A DNA stretch of 34,322 nt, from assembly GCA_029577135.1 (NCBI GenBank), contig JARQPW010000025.1, positions 1-34,322 of the forward strand. The letters are read 5' to 3'. Below the pieces are notes generated by a model. That model ran no database searches, was not told the origin of the DNA, and saw nothing but the letters and a program-made list of their open reading frames with translations. The position numbers and the translations under genes are program-made. This document shows, in pieces, positions 1-8,660 of this stretch; position 1 is the first letter of the stretch, and every line of letters starts with the position of its first letter. Source of the DNA: Acidimicrobiales bacterium. Its GTDB lineage: Bacteria; Actinomycetota; Acidimicrobiia; Acidimicrobiales; MedAcidi-G1.

Positions 1-1298
<1,298 letters not shown>

Positions 1299-1558
1299 AA
1301 TCTCGGTCGTCACCTGCCGAAGCGGGTGTCGACGTCGAAATCAGTGTTCCGATACTGCCCGAAGGCGGTACCGGCACGAGTTTGAAGTCGGATCGGGACC
1401 GAGGTCCCATCCGGTTGGCATCAGGTCAGGGGTCGCCGCTCCGTCAGATGACGGCTCGACGCCCGTGTCCGTTTGCATATGAATTGTCAGGGTCTGACCA
1501 GTGGCGACTCGTGATCGCCGGTGGCCAGCCCGCACTGGCATTCATCGTCCTCTATTCC

Positions 1559-1572
1559 GTTTTCAAGGAGCA
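1559..1572 (-). promoter_or_regulatory. boxA-like rRNA antitermination site
   Basis: On the minus strand this reads TGCTCCTTGAAAAC, followed by GGAATAGAGG. It closely resembles the boxA element of bacterial rrn leaders (E. coli core TGCTCTTTA), which recruits NusB/NusE so that RNA polymerase resists Rho while making rRNA. It lies about 260 nt before the 16S 5' end and downstream of the two proposed promoters, as expected. The function is inferred from motif and position. Confidence 0.8.
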
Positions 1573-1595
1573 CCTGGTGGCCGTGGGCCACCTGG
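1573..1595 (-). promoter_or_regulatory. boxB-like hairpin next to boxA
   Basis: Two 10-nt arms (CCTGGTGGCC and GGCCACCTGG on the plus strand) with a single mismatch enclose a 3-nt loop, giving a strong RNA hairpin. It ends immediately upstream of boxA in the direction of transcription. This is the boxB-boxA order of classical rrn leaders. In rrn operons boxB is usually dispensable, so the role is uncertain, but the structure is clear. Confidence 0.55.
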
Positions 1596-1704
1596 CACAC
1601 GCTTCCCACGGAGATCCCCACAGGGATTCCGATCAGGAGGCGTTGGTGCCCTCTGGAGCCGCTCGACGAGGTCCGAGTCGGACGTCGCCGGGGGGCGCTT
1701 AACC

Positions 1705-1733
1705 ACGCTACGACCCGGTGACCCGAGGGTCAA
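1705..1733 (-). promoter_or_regulatory. rRNA promoter, downstream of a tandem pair
   Basis: Minus strand -35 TTGACC (1733-1728), 17-bp spacer, -10 TAGCGT (1710-1705). This gives an inferred start of transcription near 1698, about 400 nt before the 16S 5' end and upstream of boxB and boxA. The -10 fits the TANNNT pattern of high-GC actinobacterial promoters and the -35 matches TTGACA at five of six positions. It is the best promoter candidate for the rrn operon. Confidence 0.65.
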
Positions 1734-1752
1734 GGGAGTGGCGCGACTAGCA

Positions 1753-1781
1753 ACGCTAGCGGTACGCGATGGTGCCCCCAA
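1753..1781 (-). promoter_or_regulatory. rRNA promoter, upstream of a tandem pair
   Basis: Minus strand -35 TTGGGG (1781-1776), 17-bp spacer, -10 TAGCGT (1758-1753). The -10 is identical to that of the downstream promoter 48 bp away and the spacer length is the same, but the -35 is weaker. Tandem promoters are common before rrn operons. It lies between the tyrS stop and the downstream rrn promoter. Confidence 0.45.
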
Positions 1782-1847
1782 CCCGCCGTCCCCCATATTC
1801 CCGGGATTCTCGGGCGACCGGCACCTCGACGCCGGCACACCCCGCGT

Positions 1848-3137
1848 TCAGCCGGCGATGAGCAGGTGGCGGGACCGCCGGCCCTTCTGGAGCAGGACGT
1901 AGCGGCCTCCCACTAGGGCGTCGGACGGCAGGCGGGTGGCGGCGCCGTCCTGGCGCACCCCGTTGACGGAGATGCCGCCGCCGCCGATGGTGCGACGGGC
2001 ATCGCCCCGTGAGTTGCACAGGCCACTGGCGACGAGGGCGTCCACCAGGGACTCGTCACCCTCGAGGTCGGCCGCAGCCACCTCCGTCTCCGGCACGATG
2101 CCCCGCAGGGCGTCGAGCGCCTCGGGCGTGGGCGCCGACGCTCCGAAGAGGCCCTCTGCGGCGAGGCGGGCCCGGTTCGTCTCGTCCTCGCCGTGGACGA
2201 GGGCGCACACCTCGTCGGCCAGCCGCTGCTGGGCGAGGCGCTCCCCGGGGCGTGAGGCGTGGTCGGCCATCACCGCTGCCACGTCGTCGACGTCGACCAG
2301 CGTCAGCCGCAGCAGGTGCTGCTCGACGTCGCGGTCGTCCACGTTCCGGAAGTACTGGTGGAGCTCGTACGGCAACGTGCGGGCGGGATCGAGCCAGACG
2401 GCCGCATCCGCGGTCTTACCGAACTTGGCACCGTCGGAGCGGGTGAGCAGCGGGAGCGTCAGCCCGTAGGCGGTCGCCCCCGCCCGGCGCCGGATGAGAT
2501 CAATGCCGGCGGTGATGTTGCCCCACTGGTCGGAGCCTCCGACCTGCATCTCGCAGCCGTAGCGGTCGTGGAGCTCGAAGAAGTCGTTGGCCTGCAGGAG
2601 CATGTAGCTGAACTCGGTGAAGGAGATGCCCTGCTCGCTCGACAGGCGACTCCGCATCGACTCCTTGGCCAGCATCGTGCCGACCGTGACGTGCTTGCCG
2701 ACGTCGCGCAGGAACTCGAGCAGGCCGACATCACCGATCCACTCCCGATTGTCCACCAGGAGCGCCGGTGGACCGTCGAGGCCCTCGTCGCCCTCGAAGC
2801 GCAGCAACGAGCGCAACTGGCCCGACACGGCCTCGACGTTGGCATCGAGGGTCGCCTGGTCGAGGAGGTTGCGCTCCTCCGAGCGCCAGCTGGGATCGCC
2901 CACCATGCCCGTGGCGCCACCCGCCAGGGCGACCGCCCGGTGGCCGGAGTCCTGGAAGCGCCGGAGCAGCAGAAGCGGAATCAGGTGGCCGATGTGCAGG
3001 CTGTCGGCCGTCGGATCGAAGCCGCAGTAGACGGTGATCGGACCTTCGTCCAGGCGCGCCCGCAGGACGTCGCGGTCGGTGCAGTCCTGGACCAGGCCGC
3101 GGGCCGCAAGGTCGTCGAGGATCTCAGCACCATTCAC
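1848..3137 (-). CDS. tyrS: Tyrosyl-tRNA synthetase
   Basis: Class I aminoacyl-tRNA synthetase that charges tRNA-Tyr in the cytoplasm. The 429-residue protein has the nucleotide-binding HIGH signature as HIGH at residues 48-51 after YCGFDPT, the tyrosine-pocket stretch GGSDQWGN, a KMSKS-type loop reading KFGKT, and a C-terminal S4-like RNA-binding domain ending in GGGGISVNG. The frame is open further upstream, but a GTG start at 3137 puts the active-site tyrosine at residue 37, as in the E. coli enzyme. A TTG at 3173 with an upstream GAGGA is a possible alternative adding 12 residues. It is divergent from the PBP gene across 97 bp and directly upstream of the rrn promoters. I saw no T-box leader. 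Confidence 0.96.
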   Translation of the reverse strand: MNGAEILDDLAARGLVQDCTDRDVLRARLDEGPITVYCGFDPTADSLHIGHLIPLLLLRRFQDSGHRAVALAGGATGMVGDPSWRSEERNLLDQATLDANVEAVSGQLRSLLRFEGDEGLDGPPALLVDNREWIGDVGLLEFLRDVGKHVTVGTMLAKESMRSRLSSEQGISFTEFSYMLLQANDFFELHDRYGCEMQVGGSDQWGNITAGIDLIRRRAGATAYGLTLPLLTRSDGAKFGKTADAAVWLDPARTLPYELHQYFRNVDDRDVEQHLLRLTLVDVDDVAAVMADHASRPGERLAQQRLADEVCALVHGEDETNRARLAAEGLFGASAPTPEALDALRGIVPETEVAAADLEGDESLVDALVASGLCNSRGDARRTIGGGGISVNGVRQDGAATRLPSDALVGGRYVLLQKGRRSRHLLIAG

Positions 3138-3234
3138 CCCATCACCATTGCCGCTCGGAGCGCCCGATACCAACCTTTTCGTCCTCGGAACCACTGCTCG
3201 CTGACGCACCTTCGCGTCGGCACGCGGCCAGACT

Positions 3235-5772
3235 GTGCGGGTGCCGCAGCAAGTCACCCACCGGAACGGGACCCTCGCGCGCCTCCGTCGCCCCACGGCG
3301 ACCCTGGCTGCGTTCGCGATGCTCGCCTCGGGCTGCTACTCGTACGAGACCCGCACCTTCGAGATCACCATCCCCGAGACGGCCGAGTCGTCGGTCGTCG
3401 TCGCCCGGGACGGCACCCTCATCACCACGCTGGTCGCTCCCCAAAATCGCACGAGCGCCCGTCGCCTCGACGAGATCCCCGCGCTCGTCCGCAATGCCGT
3501 CGTCGCCATCGAGGACGAGCGCTTCTACCACCATGACGGGGTCGACCTGAAGGCCATCCTCCGGGCGGCCCGCACCAACTTCGAAGCGGGCGGCATCAGC
3601 CAGGGCGGCTCGACGATCACCCAGCAGTACGTCAAGTTGTCGATCATCGAGAACACCGAGAAGACCGCCTCACGGAAGCTCGAGGAGCTCTGGTACGCCC
3701 TGCGGCTCGAGGACCAGTACAGCAAGGACTTCATCCTCCTCCAGTACCTCAACACCGTGTACTTCGGCCACGGTGCCTACGGCATCAAGGCAGCGGCCCA
3801 GACCTACTTCAACAAGAACGTGCTGGACCTGGCCGTGAACGAGGCCGCAATGCTCGCCGGCCTCATCCAGGCGCCCAGCCGTTTCAACCCTCTGCGCAAC
3901 TACGCGGCCGGCCTCCGGCGCAGCCACCTCGTGCTGGACCGCATGCTCGCCAACGACTTCATCACCGAGGAGGAGTTCGCCGACGCTCGGTCCACTCCTC
4001 CGCAACTCGAGGAGTACTCCAGCCGGCTCGACACCCGCTACCCGGCCGGCCACTTCGTGGAGGAGGTGCGCCGCTGGTTCCTCGACAACGAGGCCTTCGG
4101 GGCCACTCGGGCCCAGCGGGAGCTGTTGCTGTTCGAGGGCGGTCTGCGCATCGAGACCACCATCGACCTCGGCCTCCAGGCTGCCGCCGAGGCATCCGTC
4201 GAGGCGCACCTGCCGGCCGGCCAGGGGCACCCCGACGCCTCGGTCGTCGTCATGAACCCGCAGAACGGCCACATCCTCGCCATGGTCGGAGGACGGGACT
4301 TCTTCGACGACGACGACGACGCCAAGGTCAACCTGGCCGTCGGCAACGGCCGTCAGGTGGGCTCGGCGATGAAGCCCATCGGCCTGGCCGCTGCGATGGA
4401 GGCGGGGTGGAAGGTCACCGCCACGTACGCCGCCCCGAACGAGATCGAGTTCGAGATCCCCGGAGCGACCGAGGAGAACAGCATCTGGCGCGTCAGCGGC
4501 GGCGCCACCGGCCACAGCCTGCCCGAGGTGGCCGAGGGCGAGGAACTGCCCGAGCCGAGCCGGCTGACGCTCGTCGAGGCCACCCGGCGCTCGATCAACA
4601 CCGTCTACGCCCAGTTGTCGATGGCCATGGGCGCCCAGCGGGTCGTCAACATGGGCCGACGCCTCGGCATCGAATCGCCCGTCGAGGAGGTCAACTCGAA
4701 CATTCTCGGAACCTCCGACACCACCCTGCTCGACATGACCACCGCCTACAGCACCTTCGCCAACCGGGGCGTCCACAACCCGCCCACCTACGTCACCCGC
4801 GTGGTCAACGCCGACGGCACCACGCTGTGGCGTTGGAAGCGCGAGCAGACCCGTGTCCTCGAGCCCCGCCTCACCGACCAGTTGACCTGGGTGCTCGAGG
4901 GCGTCCTGACCGCAGGCACCGGCCACCGGGCGAAGCTCGACGATCGAACGGCCGCCGGCAAGACCGGGACCACGCAGAACTACGCCGACGCCCTCTTCCT
5001 CGGCTACACGCCCCAGCGGACAACCGGCGTCTGGGTGGGCTACCCGCAGGGCCAGATCCCGATGGTGCCGCCCACCACGGATCGAAAGGTCTTCGGCGGC
5101 ACGTACCCGGCGCTCATCTGGAAGGACGTCATGGAGGCTGCCCACTTCGACATCGACGAGGCGGTGTTCCCCACGCCGCCTCCGTCCTCGACCACGACGA
5201 CCACCCGACCGCCGGCACAGGCCATCACCACGCCGGTCCTCGTCGGCCTGACGATGGACGAGGCCCAGGTGCTCCTCGAGGCGACAGGCGGGGCTCCGAC
5301 ACGTCTGGCGGACGGCACCGAGATGCCCGGCCTCTCGCCGATCCGCATCGCCAGCGTGATCGAGGTCCCCACCAATGACAGCGTGCCGGGAGTCATCCTC
5401 GGACAGTCGCCCTCGGTGGGCTCGACGATCCTGCCCGCCGGCTCGATGGTCGTGGAGGTCGCCGTGGAGCCGCCGCCGATTCCCGTTCCCGCAGTGGTGG
5501 GGCTCAGCGTCGACGAGGCCGGGACCCGCCTCGCCGAATCGGTCCTCGGCTACGAGATCACCGAGGTCGCCAACCCGGACGATCCCGCGACGCCCCCGCA
5601 GACCGTCTGGCACCAGGTTCCGGCCCCGGGCACCAAGGTCCCCGAGGGATCGGTCGTGGTGCTCCAGGTCATGCCCGCTGCTCCGCCGGAACCCGAACCC
5701 GTACCGGAACCGGAAACCGACGAAGCCCCGGCGACCGACGCCCCCGCTTCCGACGCCCCGGAGGGTGGCTGA
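3235..5772 (+). CDS. Class A penicillin-binding protein with PASTA domains and a lipobox-like N-terminus
   Basis: Bifunctional peptidoglycan glycosyltransferase/transpeptidase of 845 residues. The GT51 glycosyltransferase domain shows the catalytic glutamate motif EDERFYHHDG (93-102) and QGGSTITQQ (123-131). The transpeptidase domain has all three motifs: SAMK (377-380), SIN (453-455) and KTGT (576-579). Two PASTA repeats (about 667-733 and 734-805) follow a Thr/Pro linker, and the tail is Pro/Glu-rich. The N-terminus is odd: RLRR, a short hydrophobic run and then LASGC with Cys34, which looks like a lipoprotein signal and not a membrane-spanning anchor. The start is GTG; GTG at 3241 is equally possible and leaves the signal intact. 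No ribosome-binding site is obvious. Confidence 0.93.
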   Translation: MRVPQQVTHRNGTLARLRRPTATLAAFAMLASGCYSYETRTFEITIPETAESSVVVARDGTLITTLVAPQNRTSARRLDEIPALVRNAVVAIEDERFYHHDGVDLKAILRAARTNFEAGGISQGGSTITQQYVKLSIIENTEKTASRKLEELWYALRLEDQYSKDFILLQYLNTVYFGHGAYGIKAAAQTYFNKNVLDLAVNEAAMLAGLIQAPSRFNPLRNYAAGLRRSHLVLDRMLANDFITEEEFADARSTPPQLEEYSSRLDTRYPAGHFVEEVRRWFLDNEAFGATRAQRELLLFEGGLRIETTIDLGLQAAAEASVEAHLPAGQGHPDASVVVMNPQNGHILAMVGGRDFFDDDDDAKVNLAVGNGRQVGSAMKPIGLAAAMEAGWKVTATYAAPNEIEFEIPGATEENSIWRVSGGATGHSLPEVAEGEELPEPSRLTLVEATRRSINTVYAQLSMAMGAQRVVNMGRRLGIESPVEEVNSNILGTSDTTLLDMTTAYSTFANRGVHNPPTYVTRVVNADGTTLWRWKREQTRVLEPRLTDQLTWVLEGVLTAGTGHRAKLDDRTAAGKTGTTQNYADALFLGYTPQRTTGVWVGYPQGQIPMVPPTTDRKVFGGTYPALIWKDVMEAAHFDIDEAVFPTPPPSSTTTTTRPPAQAITTPVLVGLTMDEAQVLLEATGGAPTRLADGTEMPGLSPIRIASVIEVPTNDSVPGVILGQSPSVGSTILPAGSMVVEVAVEPPPIPVPAVVGLSVDEAGTRLAESVLGYEITEVANPDDPATPPQTVWHQVPAPGTKVPEGSVVVLQVMPAAPPEPEPVPEPETDEAPATDAPASDAPEGG

Positions 5773-5774
5773 CC

Positions 5775-6305
5775 ATGACGTCGATCGGCACGACCGGCAG
5801 GCCCCACGCGACCCTCGCCCGGGTCACCGCACTCTCCCTCGTCCTGGCCCTGGTCGTCTTCTGGGTGTGGGCCTTCCTGCTCTACGAGGCGCCGGGCAAC
5901 CCCGACCGGCTCGAGGATCGCTCCTGGGCGGCGGCGGCCGAACAGCGTTGCGCCCGCATGGTCGCAGCAGTCGGCAAGCTTCCCGCCGCTGCCGACTCGC
6001 CCTCGCCGGCCCAGCGGGCCAACGTGCTCGACGAGGCCACTCAACTGGTCGACCAACTCGTCGACGACCTCCGGGTCCTGCCCGGGGGGAGCGACGAGGA
6101 CCGGGTCCTCGTCGGCAAGTGGCTCGAGGACTGGGAGGTCTACCTCGCCGACCGCCAGGTTCACGCCCGGCGACTTCGCACCGAGGGCGACGTCCGCCCC
6201 TACCTCACCGCCCTCCCGTCCGGGGCCGGCAGCCATGTCGAGCGCATGAACGGCTTCGCCCGGGTGAACGACATGGAGAATTGCCTGGACCCGGGAGACC
6301 TCTAG
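5775..6305 (+). CDS. Small single-pass membrane protein of unknown function
   Basis: I do not recognise this 176-residue protein. It has a short basic N-terminus, one hydrophobic segment at about residues 18-37 (rich in Leu, Val, Trp and Phe), then a mostly helical, charged domain likely outside the membrane, with cysteines near residue 60 and close to the C-terminus. It starts 2 bp after the PBP stop, so the two are surely co-transcribed and probably translationally coupled, suggesting an envelope role. Its TAG stop shares bases with the TAG stop of the convergent Nudix gene. Confidence 0.75.
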   Translation: MTSIGTTGRPHATLARVTALSLVLALVVFWVWAFLLYEAPGNPDRLEDRSWAAAAEQRCARMVAAVGKLPAAADSPSPAQRANVLDEATQLVDQLVDDLRVLPGGSDEDRVLVGKWLEDWEVYLADRQVHARRLRTEGDVRPYLTALPSGAGSHVERMNGFARVNDMENCLDPGDL

Positions 6306-6886
6306 GCCCCCTCCTCCGCCTCCAGCCGTTCGAGGCACTCGAGGGCCCGGTCCGCCAGTCGCAGGAGTCCTCCGTCCACCCCGAGGGCCTCCATCTCGTC
6401 CCGGTGGACCCAGCGCAGTGCCTCCGACTCCTGGTTGCCGACGGGCTCGGAGCCTGCGGGTGCCACCACGAGGAACCGCACGTCATGGTGCTCATGGGCG
6501 TCCTCGGCCGGCGGGTCGACGACGTGGACGTCCAGGTCGACGGGTGGTTCGAGCACCCGCAGTCCTGCGATGCCGGTCTCCTCGCCGGCCTCTCGCAGGG
6601 CGACCCGGGCAAGGTCGCCATCACCGTCTGCGTGGCCACCGGGCTGGAGCCAACGCTGCAACTTGGCATGGAACAGAAGCAGGATCCGGCGGTCCGTCGG
6701 ATCGACCACGAGGGCGGACCCGGTGAGGTGTCCGGGTCGACAGGTGCGGAGCAGGGCGCACTCGTGCTCGTCGAGGAGTTCCAGGATCCGGTCCCGCTCG
6801 GGCCCGGAGGGGCCGCTCGACACGACAACGCGTGGGTCGATGCCGTCGCGCTCCGCCAGCTCGGTGATGCCGCGCAGGGTGTTCAC
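6302..6886 (-). CDS. Nudix family hydrolase
   Basis: Nudix-fold pyrophosphohydrolase of 194 residues; the substrate cannot be told. The Nudix box lies at residues 84-106: G84, then R98-E99, E102-E103 and G105, so the metal-binding REAGEETG core is intact. The usual first glutamate of the box is a glycine (G90). The preceding WLQPGGHADGDG is typical of a common actinobacterial Nudix group. The GTG start at 6886 overlaps the thioesterase stop (GTGA), so I reject the longer open frame to 7090. It is the last gene of the arginine transcription unit, with no obvious link to arginine synthesis. Confidence 0.88.
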   Translation of the reverse strand: MNTLRGITELAERDGIDPRVVVSSGPSGPERDRILELLDEHECALLRTCRPGHLTGSALVVDPTDRRILLLFHAKLQRWLQPGGHADGDGDLARVALREAGEETGIAGLRVLEPPVDLDVHVVDPPAEDAHEHHDVRFLVVAPAGSEPVGNQESEALRWVHRDEMEALGVDGGLLRLADRALECLERLEAEEGA

Positions 6887-7266
6887 CGACTGAGGTGGAT
6901 GCGGACTTCGTCGGGTGGCGGAATCGGTCGGTGGTCGCCGATCGTCACTCCCACATAGGTCACGGTTGCCGTGAGTACCGGCCGGTCCCCCACCCGGAAG
7001 TCGAACTCGGCCTCGAAGGAGGTGTTCCCCCATCGGACGACCTCGGTGGCCACGTCGAGCACGTCGCCCATGCCGGCCGAACCGTGCCACTCGAGCGAGG
7101 CCGTCTTGAGCATGATCTCCCAGCCCAGTTCCTCGAATCGGGGAGTCAACTCCCGCAGCCAGGTGTCGAAGACGTCGTCGACGTATGCCAGGTAGTGGGC
7201 GTTGTACACGACGCCCTGCTGGTCTACCTCCCCGTAGCGGACCCGGATGCGTGCATGGTGGGCCAC
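6883..7266 (-). CDS. Acyl-CoA thioesterase, 4HBT hot-dog fold
   Basis: A 127-residue single hot-dog-domain protein of the YbgC/FadM-like 4-hydroxybenzoyl-CoA thioesterase family, expected to hydrolyse an acyl-CoA thioester. The N-terminal motif RYGEVDQQGVVYNAHY carries the catalytic-type aspartate D15. The GTG start directly follows the argH TAG stop with no gap, and the end overlaps the Nudix start by 4 bp. It is therefore read from the arg transcript, although its substrate is unknown. Confidence 0.88.
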   Translation of the reverse strand: MAHHARIRVRYGEVDQQGVVYNAHYLAYVDDVFDTWLRELTPRFEELGWEIMLKTASLEWHGSAGMGDVLDVATEVVRWGNTSFEAEFDFRVGDRPVLTATVTYVGVTIGDHRPIPPPDEVRIHLSR

Positions 7267-8649
7267 CTAGCCTCCGATCCTCGTGGCCTGGTCGGCGAGG
7301 CGGTCGGCGAACCGCTGCCGTTGTTCGGCAACCGGTACGGGGCCGGCCCCACCCGGCGTGGTCCGCCTCCGCACCGCGGCACCCGGCGCCAGGAGCGTCG
7401 CAGCCTCGGAACCCAGCCGTTCGTCGGCGGCGACGAGGTCGGCGAGCGAGCCACCGCCGGAGAGCGCCGTCCGCACGTGGGCGCCGACGACGGCGTGGGC
7501 CTCCCGGAACGGCATGCCGGCGGCCACGAGGTACTCGGCGAGGTCGACTGCGGCCGCGTACGGGCTGTCCGCCGACTCGGCCATCCGGTCGGCGTCGAAC
7601 CCGATCGTGGCCATCATGCCGTCGAGCGCCAGCAGCGTCAGCCGGACCGTGTCGCAGGAGTCGAACAGTGGCTCCTTGTCCTCCTGGAGGTCCTTGTTGT
7701 AGGCCAGTGGCAGCCCCTTGAGGGATGCCAGGAGGCCGGTGAGGTTCCCGAGCAACCGCCCGGCCTTTCCCCGGGCAAGCTCGGCCACGTCGGGGTTCTT
7801 CTTCTGAGGCAGCATCGACGAGCCGGTCGAGAAGGCGTCGTCGAGTTCGACGAAGCCGAATTCCTCGGTCGACCAGAGGACGACCTCCTCACCGAGCCGC
7901 GAGAGGTGCACGCCGAGCAGTGTCAGGGCGAAGAGGGCCTCGACGACGAAGTCCCGGTCGGACACGACATCGAGCGAGTTCTCGAACCGGGCGCTGAACC
8001 CGAGGTCGGTGGCCACGCCGTCAGGGTCGAGCGGCAGCGACGACCCGGCCAACGCCCCTGCGCCCAACGGCGACACGTCGGCCCGGCCCCTGGCGTCGAG
8101 CAGTCGATCCACGTCCCGCGAGAGTGCCCAGCCGTGGGCCAGCAGGTGGTGGGCCAGCAGCACGGGCTGCGCCTGCTGGAGGTGCGTGTAGCCCGGCAGG
8201 TACGCCTCGCCCACGTCGTCGGCGCGGGCCGCCAGCGTCGCCTGCAGGCGGCCGACGAGGCCCGCAAGTTCAGTCAGCTCGCGCCGGACCCAGAGCCGCA
8301 GGTCGGTGGCGACCTGGTCGTTGCGACTCCGCCCCGTGTGGAGCCTGGCGCCGGCGTCGCCGGCCAGCTCGGTGACCCGTCGCTCGACCGCCGTGTGGAT
8401 GTCCTCGTCCGAGGGGACGAAGGCGAACGTGCCGTCGGCCATCTCAGACTCGACGGCATCGAGGGCGACGAGTACGTCGTCGGCGTCGTCGGCATCGAGC
8501 AGGCCGACACGGGCCAGCATCCGGACGTGCGCCCGCGAGCCGGCGATGTCCTCCCGGAACATCCGCTGGTCGAAGGGAAGGCTGTCGTTGAGTGCCCGGA
8601 GTGCCTCGGCGGGACCCTCGGTGAAACGACCGTGCCAGAGCGTTGCCAT
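7267..8649 (-). CDS. argH: Argininosuccinate lyase
   Basis: Splits argininosuccinate into arginine and fumarate, the last step of arginine synthesis. The 460-residue protein has the fumarase/aspartase-superfamily signature GSSMLPQKKNPD at 276-287 (catalytic serine loop), TGRSRND at 105-111 and GYTHLQQAQP at 153-162. The ATG start at 8649 has an AGGAGA ribosome-binding site 7 nt upstream and gives the normal family length. The frame stays open back into argG in a shadow frame, which is not coding. It lies 11 bp after argG. Confidence 0.97.
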   Translation of the reverse strand: MATLWHGRFTEGPAEALRALNDSLPFDQRMFREDIAGSRAHVRMLARVGLLDADDADDVLVALDAVESEMADGTFAFVPSDEDIHTAVERRVTELAGDAGARLHTGRSRNDQVATDLRLWVRRELTELAGLVGRLQATLAARADDVGEAYLPGYTHLQQAQPVLLAHHLLAHGWALSRDVDRLLDARGRADVSPLGAGALAGSSLPLDPDGVATDLGFSARFENSLDVVSDRDFVVEALFALTLLGVHLSRLGEEVVLWSTEEFGFVELDDAFSTGSSMLPQKKNPDVAELARGKAGRLLGNLTGLLASLKGLPLAYNKDLQEDKEPLFDSCDTVRLTLLALDGMMATIGFDADRMAESADSPYAAAVDLAEYLVAAGMPFREAHAVVGAHVRTALSGGGSLADLVAADERLGSEAATLLAPGAAVRRRTTPGGAGPVPVAEQRQRFADRLADQATRIGG

Positions 8650-8660
8650 GGTTCCGTCTC

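Larger units (their letters stand above)
1299..1847 (-). other. rRNA operon leader and promoter region (no gene)
   Basis: This 549-bp stretch between tyrS and 16S has no credible gene. It holds two tandem promoters, a boxB-like hairpin, boxA and a roughly 260-nt leader. The leader should contain the 5' half of the RNase III processing stem, whose partner lies beyond the left edge. A perfect 6-bp inverted repeat (GGGACC/GGTCCC) lies near 1396-1409. I found no clear intrinsic terminator for tyrS before the rrn promoters, so some tyrS transcripts may read through. Confidence 0.75.

Noticed and set aside
3138-3234. T-box leader for tyrS
   Set aside because: The gap is only 97 bp, with no T-box core sequence or terminator hairpin.
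3670-5613. A 647-residue minus-strand frame opposite the PBP
   Set aside because: The PBP on the plus strand has all its catalytic motifs. The opposite frame has low-complexity Gly/Arg/Val composition typical of a high-GC shadow.
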